Below the pieces are notes generated by a model, which was given only the letters and a program-made list of their open reading frames with translations, was not told where the DNA came from and did not search any database. From contig QCXZ01000041.1 in the NCBI GenBank assembly GCA_025024175.1, positions 36,823,786-36,887,785 on the forward strand: a stretch of DNA of 64,000 nt, read 5' to 3'. The translations under genes were made by a program, and so were the position numbers. Below, in pieces: positions 45,771 to 56,448 of this stretch. Each line of letters opens with the position of its first letter. The first letter of the stretch is position 1. This DNA comes from Rhyzopertha dominica. Taxonomy: Eukaryota; Arthropoda; Insecta; Coleoptera; Bostrichidae.

Positions 45771-48080
45771 CCATACCATTCGTTTTGGAGTGCATTCTGC
45801 TCAATACTAGTGTGACGCGTACAGTGCCAAAAGTATTATGTCTAGTAGGATTTAGCGGTAAAAACAGAACTCTGTATATAGCGGGTCGTAGATATTAAAG
45901 TAGAGAATAAGAGAAAGCATGAATTTTATACATACTTATATTAATTCTGAAGCACGTTCATGCAGGTCAAGTGCAAAAATTCATATTGTACCAAGCAAAC
46001 GATTTATACTGTTTTTGAACTGCCACAAACCTGAACAGTGAATGAAGGCAGTTTGTGATGCATATCCAACAATCCTAAACTAGTATTGGGCAAAAGTGTT
46101 AATATTTGAAGAAGACATTACACACAAACAAATATCTGCCTTTCATGACATAAAGAACGAAACTGGCAAAGATATTCCTTTGAAGTAATTATAATATGTT
46201 TTCCTGCAATATATTAGAAGTGCCCACGTTTGTAATAGGGGTATATCGAAAATACAACCCACCCACAATTTTGTGTAACAAAGTAAATTTTACCATCAGT
46301 TTAAATTTTGCAATATCCTTCAATGCGCTCCCTTTTATTGCAAGTACACGGCCGACCTGTCGCATCACTTTAAATTGCACGGCCGTTCTATTTCCCAAAT
46401 GCAAAGTCATGCAAGTTCAGCATGCGCTTGGAAGTCAGCGGGAGCGCCGTCAATGAGCTACTTGAGATTCGAACGTCACGCCGGAGCAGAGGCTTCCCCG
46501 CTGAGTGATGCTGCACATACGTTTTCATTTTTCTCTTTATGCAAACACATTTAATAAACTAAGAATATTCCGGGGGTGACCGTAGCCGAGGGGCCGCGTG
46601 ACAAAGTGAGGTACTCACGCAAAACGGGAAAAATGAGGTCCCAGTAGGAATCATAAAAAATAAGATTGAGTGCAGAATATCCTTGAGAAAAATGGCAAAA
46701 ATAATCCGAGCCCCGTTAGAGTCGACACTGATCTGTTACATTTCCCTCAGGAGCGGTACACTCTAAGTCGCCGTTGCGGGATTTCATTTACATCCCGAAC
46801 AGATTTACATTCACGCCGACCTGGATCGTGAAATATTCAGCGGGTTTTAAATTTGACGTGTCGGCTAATGGGACCGGCAGCAATACCAATGAATACTAAC
46901 TCCGTTCGATTAAGAACGGCGGCGATCGCGTAGATGGTTCCCCGGTCGCGATCAGTGGAATCGCTCGCGATCGCTCAGCCAATCGCGAAGTAATAATTAC
47001 GTGCCTCTTTTAGAGTTTTGCCATCAACCAGATTGCGCGGATACCTCATTACAATGCGAAGGGGAAATTGCATCAGGTGGACTTATTGATTTCAGCGGGA
47101 ACTTACTTTTAGAAGCGGGATTAACTGATTTCGAATTGCAAAGCTCTAAATGACAGACAAATTCATATCGAATTGTTGCTGGGTATACATCAAGACTGGT
47201 GAGAAATCAGTTAGAAATTGAAATGAAAACCTAACGAGAGACCGTGTAGTCTTCCTGACTCGAATAATATACCGTGTCGATCAAGTAACGCATAAAATTC
47301 AAAATAAGAGTTATTTACAAAATTTATAAAAAATGCAGATACAATTTGAGACTAAAAAAATATTCTCCGAGCAATTATTATCATTAAATAAAATATGACA
47401 CCATCAAATGTTACTTTAAATAAAACCATATGAACTTCTTTTTGCTTCATTCGATCCCTTATTGCATAAAGAATTTTACCAGTACATCATCCGGCATAAA
47501 TAACAGATGGAAAAGGGTTATTAAACATGTGCATAAATATCAAGTTCACAAATAAAACAAAACACGTCATCAAGTGACCCTGGTCTCTACAAATGAATTA
47601 GCAAGGTTTGGATTTAGCAGAAAAACATTTTACACACCCAAATGTTAAAATGCAGTCAATTTACAATTTGATATTGCCCAAGTCGCATATAGCCACTTTT
47701 AACACTACGTTCAATACCTGGAGGTGGGCGTTAATAAAAATAGACTGTTCAAGGTCAAGCAACCTACGGTTTTCTCGTTCTAACGCGAACGTGTAGCGCT
47801 TGTCGTGTATATTACTTGGTATAATTATTTGCTGCACACTTGACGTATGAGGCATCTGACGTTTTCGTATTTTAACGCACCGAAGAAAATAACACGCTAT
47901 ACTATTACCCGAGTCTAATACGGGCACCGCCGATTCTGTGAACAACGTATACAAACCACGGAATACCCTACGGATAACCGCAGCGTTGTATAAATTGCAA
48001 ACAATGATCGTGTAATAATCGGCACAAGTGAACGACGTACGTTCGCGACAAAAACCATCATCGGCTTACTTAACCTCTTT
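45771..48080. other. Unassigned DNA with a GC-rich CGATCGC block
   Basis: No gene. About 46560-46990 is much richer in GC and CpG than its neighbours and holds several GATCGC/GCGATC words (46920-46990). It might be conserved non-coding or regulatory DNA; this is only inferred from composition. Confidence 0.35.
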
Positions 48081-48084
48081 TTTT

Positions 48085-48760
48085 TTTATAAACGTCCGTT
48101 ATTATCACATTCCCGCTCGAATACGAGCTTGTGATTCTTTCAGAGCGTGTGGATCGTCTACATATACTTCACTCATTAAATGATTCCAGAGAAAAATCTA
48201 AAGTAGTCAAATCTGGAGATCGGGTGGTCATATTATAGAACTCATCTAGGAAGCAATTCATGTTACATCAAAATGTACAGATGCATCATCTTGCTATCTT
48301 CTCTTCGGATATCTTTAAACAGCTCATTTGGAAATATCTCGGCCAGTACAGGAACCAAATCATCTCTGAGGAATTCTGCCTACCTATATCTGAAATAAGA
48401 TTATAAAAAAGTAAGAACCGATAATTCGTTGATCAAATATGCTTGCCCAAGCATTAAGCATTTCCATCAATCCAGTGTGGATTTTCTAGTACGCAGTAGC
48501 GACAATTGTGACGACTGATTATGCCGTTTAATAAAAAGTTGTTTCGTCATAAAACAGAATATTTCTTAGAGTTTTTATCACATCTTCTTATCAGCATCTG
48601 GTAAAATTCTAAGCATAGATCAGGTCATTTTCCTGAAGTTCATGTATCAATCGAATACTATAAGGATAAAATTTTCCTTTTAAACAAAATGTACCCACTG
48701 TTGCGTGGTATAAGTCGTTATTTATTGCATGAATAGGTTCGGATTTTCTTTGGTTTCTAA
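48085..48760 (-). pseudogene. Tc1/IS630-type (DDE_3) transposase remnant
   Basis: Read on the minus strand, pieces appear in the right order in alternating frames. They include a catalytic-start-like ILFYDETTFY-type block, NRHNCRYCVLENPHWIDG-like and RIIGSYFF, FLRDDLVPVLAEIFPNELF, SPDLTTLDFSLESF-like and SEVYVDDPHALKESQARIRA. This is the order of the catalytic half of DDE_3-domain transposases. Frameshifts and stops are abundant, so only the family level is supported. No terminal repeats were identified. Confidence 0.7.
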
Positions 48761-48764
48761 TAAA

Positions 48765-49900
48765 ATGCGATTGGTATCAATAGACAAAAGATTATCATTC
48801 ACAGATTCTGAATTCTTTAAGCTTCACTGGACTCTACCCATGATAGCTTTTGCATGTGGTTATTAGTCGATTTTTATTTTTGGAATCCTCTTCCTTAATC
48901 AAGATATTCAACAGGTGCTTACTATTGCGTTAGCAAATATTGTTTGCTGTAACGATAACAATACTATACCCTGAAGAAAAATGCGTTTGCTGGGCGAAGT
49001 AAATATTTTATTGATTTTATTTTGCTAGCTCAGCAAGTGTAAAAAGAACAATGCTTGTGTTCACAAAGCAAATTTCTGAAGCCAAATACATTTTGCTCTT
49101 CAGGCAGAAGTGTTTACCTACATCGGTAAACTAAAGTGGTTGTCATAAGAAATTCAGTTGTTTAAAGCAGCAGATAATTAGGTTCTATCCGGAAGAGTCT
49201 GGTTTGTTGGAACACTAGCATCTCCCTTGAAAAGTTCCTGGTAAAATGTTCAGCGTAGGGTAGATGTGTACAGAAGTACTGATGGATCTTATACCGCAGT
49301 GTATCAATCAGTGAAACAAACAAAACGGACCATTTATTACAATCATGTTTAGAGCGATGGCAGCACCACATAGGTAGCCACATGCCACAACGAATCGCTT
49401 GCGATGAGAGTTGATAACGTTACATATCCCAACGTTTAACTTCATAATGTTCTTTTAAAACCTTATCTAGGTGGCCCTGGAAAAAAATAAAAAACACGGG
49501 TACAGTACTTTTTGATGTAAATTCATATTCTGTAATCCCGTAGCAGCAACTAATGTCGGTAACGGTTAGTCTTTTGCTTATAGCTGCAAATTGGTATTGG
49601 TAACGACGAAAAAAAAATTTGTGGTCATTACTGATAACAATGTAGGAAACTAAAACTAAACAGAATGGACTTGAGTGCAAATAGTTTTATTACCTCTATT
49701 TCTACAAAAACTTTTTCCTGCCTCCTTGTTTTTGTTATTGTTTACATAACAAAACCTTGATCTCAGTGTACGCTAAAGGTTAAATTTGTATGCATTTCAT
49801 AATACGATGGTATACCAACAGGCTGTATGCTGTGCATTAAATCAGTTTCGCTTATATCATCTATCATTTATTAATACCAGAGAAGAGGATTTTCTGTGTT
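48765..49900. other. Unassigned AT-rich DNA
   Basis: No gene or bounded element was recognised. Confidence 0.4.
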
Positions 49901-49909
49901 AATACCTAC

Positions 49910-51628
49910 CACGGTAGTAGATAGAGAGTTATAAGCACGATGCCATGTGGAGCGGGCCAATTCTGTAGCCAGTCGCGTTAGAGAGAGATAGAGCATAGTG
50001 GGAATCGCTTCGCTTTGCATAAGGCTACTTTACAGCGCACGTTGTGTTGATAATATCAATTTGATTCCCAGAATTACCTAAGCGAATAGCGATGGTTAAT
50101 TTATCTTTCAAACAGTGTGGAAATGATAAGATTCTGTTGTTACTTATGCAAAAATTTTTGAACAGATTTGCATCAGATAATGAAAATCCGCTGCAAATTG
50201 AATCAATACTTCCAGATCAAGTTGTCAAATTGAAATTTACGCTTTTATATGTTATATTATACCATCAATAATGAGGTTTTGAGTATTTTTTATATCTAGA
50301 CATTTTTTTCTACCACAAACGGTTCTCGTGATATTAGCAAAAATCCATAAATTAGTAAAATAGTTTGCTTTCTAAATAACTCAAAAATTATTAACTAAAC
50401 AAAACAATTGCAAGAGTGCTTTTCGATCGAGAATGTTCTATATAATAGCAAAATTTTCAAACAGTGGGCAAGGTTCAAATTAATTCTTTTAGAAACATTT
50501 TAAACAGATTTTGTGAGAAATTTAATTTCCTATCGGATGTTATTTTCATTTTTTAATATATCAAGTATTTTCTGAGATATTTGGGAAAAACCGGTTTTTT
50601 TAAATGACCGTCTTTTCTTCTAAACAGTTTGCCGCACCGAAAATTTATAAGGACTAATAATATTCGCAATTATACTACTAATCACACACTAAAAGGCAAA
50701 AAATAAAAGTTTGCAAAAAGGGTTGTTACCCCACAATTTTAGAGAAGGGAGCCCTATGCCCTACTCACCCCAAAAACAACATGTTACTTTAAGTAGTTGA
50801 GATTTGTATGTATGCTATATTTCAAGTTCATATGTTAAGTCTTTCGAAAGTTATCGCGTCCACATACAGACAGACTTACAAACATTAAATTTTTGCTCAA
50901 ATTTTGTTTTTGGGCGTTTTCGAGAATTTTAAAGCGATTGAGCAAATAAAAATTTTTTAAAATTTCTTTCGCGATAAAATGCTTCCTATCTGTTGGATGT
51001 GGAAGTAAAGTTAAGTACAGAAATACGACTATTCTATATATATACTTCTTATATTATGAAGGTAATACTTATTTCACTATTTAATTCTCATAATATAAGA
51101 ATAAACAAAATTTAGAAAGTATTTCTGCATCGTGTTCTTTACAAGGAGACGAAGTAGAATATGTGTTTGAAAACAAGTCATGCACTACAATGTCAAAAAC
51201 AACACTCTGAATATGTTTGGTTAAAATATTTATTATTTTTTTAAACTGTGAAATGATCTGATTTGGATGATTTAGCCGTCTTCTGGATTTTAAAATAGTA
51301 AGTGTAGATGGAGGACCAGCTGTATCAGAAATATTAATTTCTTCGATAAAGATGATCCCTACATGTGGAGCATTTTTTTGCATATAAAGCTCTATCGAAA
51401 GAATTGCTGTTACAGTGAGACACCACACGATTCTTTCACATTTTTGTTATTTCAAAAAACTCACGTAAATACCACACGGAATGTATGGTTATGCATGCCA
51501 TTGGCGAGCGCTTTTACCACTATATTGCATCTCTTACTAGACTTCTCTCTCCCACACTGACTACGAATCTGGGCTGCAGTTGCAGCAGACCATACGGTCG
51601 TGCGTATACATCTCTATCTACTACCGTA
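49910..51628. mobile_element. 1.7 kb DNA element with ACGGTAGTAGATAGAGA ends and 8-bp TSD
   Basis: The left end CACGGTAGTAGATAGAGAG (49910) is mirrored by TCTCTATCTACTACCGTA ending at 51628. Inverted similarity continues for about 140 bp (for example GTATACGCACGA and TAGAGAGAGA blocks), more diverged on the right. Flanks ATACCTAC (49902-49909) and ATTCCTAC (51629-51636) differ at one base, consistent with an aged 8-bp duplication. The interior has no recognised transposase; an open minus-strand frame of 115 codons (51081-51428) is unassigned. A second copy of the left part begins at 63250. Confidence 0.72.
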
Positions 51629-51636
51629 ATTCCTAC

Positions 51637-52544
51637 AATTAGTGTCTGTCAACGTATGTGTGCTCTATTTTCCAACCCTTTTATGCACCTATCTTCCTAT
51701 CACATACGTACATCACAGGATATTATATTTCTGATTCTGCTAATTACTAGTTGTGCTCGGAATATTTGCTTTTTGCGTATATTGCTTTTATATTTGTTTT
51801 TGCTTTTGCACTACAAAATCAGTGAAGGCAGAATAATTTGACAAAATGTAAGAGATCCTGGTATTGCGGAAGCCGTTCTAAGCCATTTGACAACCGCTGG
51901 AATCGAGGGAGCCTTGCTTTTATTAAGTAGATAGTGCCTACTGCCTATTCATTTTTTAACGTAATCGTGTAGTATCGTCCGTTGCAGATGGACTAGTGTT
52001 GATCAGCAGCAGTAAAACAACACAACAGATAAGTTACATGTGATTTTTTAAGTACCGCTGTACTTTGTTTCGCGTCAGGATGCAGCGAACTAAACTTGTC
52101 CCTGTGACAGCCTTTCCACGAAAGCGACTGTGGCTTGTCGCGATAGTGTGTAGATTTAGTTAAAAAAGTCATTTATGATTATTATCATTCATTGTGTTGA
52201 CTGTCTTGCAGAGTTTGATAAGGTTTGATTGAATATAGTTTGTTTGCCTTTCCGAAACCCTGTTAGTTTATTTCTTTGAGTTAGCAAATCTTCTGGTATA
52301 TGATTGGAATATTTGTATTTTTCAATTATTTACAATTATTTCTTTTCAGCTTCACTTGATTGCACTGGTTTTGTTTAGTTTAGTAGGTGTGTTGCGCAAC
52401 TGCCCCAACAGCTCCTCCTTTAAAAATTGACTGTAGTTAAAAGCTTGTAGTGCTGAAATCTCTAACCATTTAAACTTCATTTATCATATGTGCATTTGTT
52501 AACAGATGAAATTAATCTCCAACCATTTTGAACCAATATTAAAA
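51637..52544. other. Unassigned AT-rich DNA
   Basis: No feature recognised. Confidence 0.4.
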
Positions 52545-52776
52545 AAAAACCTAGACTGGCTTACAATTATTAAGTTGTATAATATGAAGTGAATAAATGT
52601 TAAAAAATTAATAATTTTTTTAATGAGCAATGTGAAACATTTATAATAAGATATAGTATAATTTTTGCAACCCTTCTGTTAATCTGCTAGGGTTTTTTTA
52701 TTTTTGTTGGCTTTGTTTCCATTGATTAATTAATTAATGAAAGTAACTACACTACACTAAAGAAACATCGAGACAA

Positions 52777-52911
52777 ACAGATCACATTTTTGACTGTAAT
52801 AACACCAAACGAACTAGAGAAATTCTCGAAATGATGCATATACAAAAAAACATAAATAATTAAGTAAATGATATACAAAGCCTAAGTAACACCTCCAACA
52901 CTATTATTTAA
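52777..52911 (+). pseudogene. Penelope-like polyprotein C-terminus (GIY-YIG side)
   Basis: The frame reads TDHIFDCNNTKRTREILEMM, then HIQKNINN, a TAA at 52861-52863, and VNDIQSLSNTSNTII before TAA at 52909-52911. The …REILEMMHIQKN…N…D…LSN pattern is the usual C-terminal end of Penelope-like RT/GIY-YIG proteins. Only about 43 codons survive, and the internal stop replaces a conserved residue. The catalytic RT and endonuclease parts are absent, as in most 5'-truncated copies. Confidence 0.6.
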
Positions 52912-53141
52912 ACCCCCGCTTAAACGATACACACTCACAACTCAACACATACACCTCATCACAATACACAGTTCCATACAACAAAAATCCAACAGCCACA
53001 TTTCGTTAACACTTATTAATTTTTTATTACTTATTAGTTATGAATTGTTTAGTTGCGATGGAAAAAATTCTAAGGTACATTGACACAAAATGTAATTTTT
53101 AATTAATATAATATTTTACATGTCACATTGAAATTAATAAA

Positions 53142-53176
53142 GACTGAAAAAGACCAAAAAGCAGGTCGAAACGTAT
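53142..53176 (+). ncRNA. Hammerhead-like motif downstream of Penelope remnant
   Basis: CTGAAAA (53144-53150, one base off CUGANGA) is followed by stem GACC (53152-53155) with loop AAAAAGCA, GGTC (53164-53167), then GAAACGTA. This gives helix II, the GAAA box and a minimal helix III with A as the cleavage-site base. The changed G in CUGANGA would be expected to inactivate it. Confidence 0.5.
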
Positions 53177-53395
53177 CAAAATAAGTATTTTCATTAATTC
53201 ATCCATGGAACCAAAACCAACAAAAATAAAAAGCCCAAGTAGATTAGAAAAAGAGTTCCACTAATTATACCAAACTTTAATAAAAATGTACTAAATATAA
53301 TCCTATTTTTCATAAATTTTTTAAAATTTTTTTAACATTTATTTACTTTATATTATACAACTTAATAATTCTAAGCCATTCTTGGTCTTTTTGAA

Positions 53396-55238
53396 TAGAA
53401 AAATTAAAGGTTGCAAGATTAATTTCTTGTTTCCTTTGCTTATTTGAGCATGTTCTTAAATCGTGACTATAGGTTTCATGGGTATCTCGTAAACGCCTTG
53501 ATCTTTGTAATCTAAAAAAATGTGGTTAATTCAAACACAGAATGATATTCGTATATTTTTACCAAATTTAATTAAAATTAGATCATCTTTTAGAAAAGAA
53601 AAATAAAATAGAACAAAACAAAAAAAGGCAATTTTCTCATTTTATTTTCGGAAATTTTAGTGATATATTAAAAAGTAATTAGACAAAGTTACCTTACCTT
53701 ACCCCTGCTGACGATTCTTTGTTTATTTATTTATTAGACTCCCCTTTACGATTTCCACCCAAAGATATTTGGATAACACTTTTTTTGTCTAAACGCAATT
53801 TTGTTTGAGGAGCAGCGATTACAACAGTATTAGAGTAAATTTTTACTTTATTTGAAGTTTCATTAGGTATATTTTGAAACTTTAGTAACATATAGGGGTA
53901 GAGTCACTGCAGCTTAATATAGTGTGTGCTCTAAATACTAGAAATACGCGTCTCATTTATAGCACATGCCGGAATACCTTTCAACTATCAATTATACATT
54001 AAATTAATTATTAATTATTCCAACTCATCTTAGAAAATACATACATTAATAATTAATACAGTAAAACAATGTGGTTATTGCACAAACCCTTAACCTTCAA
54101 CTAAGCCGGCAGTTTTTCGTGTTCGAACACGTGATACACGTCAGGCGCGTTATCGGACATATAAATATAAATTCTTGGCTCGTGTTTCCTTGCAGTCCGC
54201 TTCTTATTTTCCCCCCCAGTATAAATATTTCCGTAAACGGCAATGCGGCATTTGCATTAGCATTCCGCTGTGTGTGAGGGGTCGGCATGCAAAACAGCTA
54301 GCTGAACTACGAGGGTCGCACTAAAAGTTTGAGGAAGCGTTAAAAAGTGAGATTTACATGTTGGCGGCGTATTTTACAATTTAAGGTTTACTTTGCTCCA
54401 ACTGGGTCGGCACAGCCTGTATATATTTAAACGTACTTATAGCACTATACACAAACGACTAAAAAGGGTTTATGAAAATATACTTGTATAATGGTAGTCT
54501 TTTATTCATAACAGGTGGAAAAGCTGTATAATTTTTCGTATAATGCACAACTTATTATTAAAATAAAAAATTCTTATTGATATAACAAAGTAATGCATTC
54601 ATTTGGCAATGACACGAATCCAGCTAACATTTTAGTTATAAATCAGATTTTCAATAATTCGAACAAATTTTTGTCTTTTGCTAGCCCAATCACATTTCTT
54701 TAATGACACACTAGCGTTCTGTTTTGATATCGCAATGTTGTTTGTTAAAAATTACATGCCTCTAACAACCGTTATTGATTGATTAAGAAGGAAGGAGATA
54801 TCTGACCGTATTTTTAAGAAGCTTCTTACAATGTATTTAGCACACCTCAATATGAATTAATTCATCTGGAAAATTGTGCATCCTCATTAGCAATAAAAGT
54901 ATACTCGGCGTACTTGACAGTAAAATCTGTGCCAATCCTAACTATCCAACTTTGACTCTTCGTCTTAACACAATGAAATCTGTAGTGCTGCTCTCAGGGT
55001 CAGAACATATTCAGCAAATTCGGAAGCGTACAATATCCCTGACTGACATATATAGAAAACCATTCGGTGCATTACTTGTATATGGTGATAGCACTATCTA
55101 AATGATTCACTAATGAAAGAATCTTTCTTTTAAGTTCATTTGTTTTTTACACTTATCGATAGTTCTGTCAAAACGAAATACTATCCCTTCAGCCAACTAT
55201 CGAATGAAACATTCGTTTAGGTTAATTCATTTATTATA
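53396..55238. other. Unassigned AT-rich DNA
   Basis: No gene or bounded element was supported. Short open frames at 54071-54288 overlap on both strands and lack domains. Confidence 0.4.
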
Positions 55239-55240
55239 TA

Positions 55241-56442
55241 CAGGGTAGTCGCGATGTATTGGGCCAAAATTCATGACTAGATTCCTTACGTGAAAATATT
55301 ACGATTTAGACAAACTTACCTTAGTCCAAAAGTTGATACAGAGATACAGGGTGTTAAATGTAAAATATGAACTTAGTTTTTTCTTCTTTATTTAATAATT
55401 AATACTCATATCGAGATGAAATTTTGCTGTTAGGGGTTTTCTGGGGCGAGAGATTGAAATCTATCCATGATGTGCTTATAGCTTATAGAGGGCGCCACAT
55501 GTGCTAGGTCGAATGCGTTGAAAACGACAGAATTTTTTTTTACATCTCAACAAATCTATTCTCAAGTATCAAATTACAACTTCTTTTACACAAAAAAGCT
55601 ATACTTTTTGACAGTCGCTATCTTGCACCGTTCTCGTAAAATTTCACATTGAAAATTTTAATGTATTAGCAATTTTCAAGTAGGCTTATGTTAAATTCCA
55701 ATTTTTAAATTTTCCACTTATCTTAGTGCTGTCAGTAATGTTACAGTATTATTTGTATCTTATTAAAAGCATTCTTTTATAGAGAACTATAAACACCCGC
55801 GAAGAGCTATAGCAGAAAATTGTAAATGCTGCCAAATCATTTCGTAACAAAAATCTCTATATTAAAATACGGCACTCTTTCAACAAATACGTTAATAAAC
55901 GTATTGAAGTTGGCGACGGACATGTTGAACATTTATTGTAATATTCGATAATTAATTGTTCATCACAATTTGAAATAAACTCTTGTTTTTTGACATTCGC
56001 ACCTTATTTTGATTACTCGAATTACCAAAGCTAAATATCTCGAGAACAGTGCAAGATAGAGACTATCATAAAGTACAGCTTTCTTGTGTAAAAGAAGTTG
56101 TAAAATCAGAATTTGATAACGGAAAATAGATTTGTTGAAATATAAAAAAGTTTTGTTGTTTTCAACGCATTCAACCTAGCACAGGTGGAGCTTTCTATGA
56201 GCTACAAGCAAACCATGGATAGATTTCAATCTCTCGGTCCAGAAAACCCCTAACACTAAAATTTTATGTCGACATGAACATTTATTATGAAATAAATAAG
56301 AAAAAACTAACATAATAACATTAAACACCCTGTATCTCTGTNTGTATCAACTTTTGGAACAAGATGAGTTTGTCTAAATCGCAATATGTTCACATCCGGA
56401 ATCTAATCATGAATTTTGGCCCATTAGATTGCGACCACCTTG
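55241..56442. mobile_element. 1.2 kb foldback element with TA-flanked CAGGGT ends
   Basis: Left end CAGGGTAGTCGCGATGTATT (55241) and right end …GCGACCACCTTG (56442) are inverted, with TA outside both. The arms, each about 410 bp (55241-55650 and 56036-56442), stay recognisable throughout: CAAAATTCATGA, CCAAAAGTTGATACA, GATACAGGGTGTTAA, CAACAAATCTATT and TTGCACCGTTCTCG all have inverse partners. The roughly 385-bp centre codes for nothing recognised. One N is at 56342. Confidence 0.82.
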
Positions 56443-56448
56443 TATAAT

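Larger units (their letters stand above)
52545..53395 (+). mobile_element. Penelope-like element 3' end between inverted arms
   Basis: Arms at about 52551-52740 and 53190-53390 are inverted copies: GGCTTACAATTATTAAGTTG on the left against its inverse near 53380, and TTTTTATTTTTGTTGG against CCAACAAAAATAAAAA. Between them lie a short C-terminal coding remnant (52777-52911) and a hammerhead-like stem-loop. Penelope-like elements are known to be truncated at the 5' side, to have terminal repeats in direct or inverted order and to carry hammerhead motifs, so the assembly of parts fits well. Confidence 0.65.
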
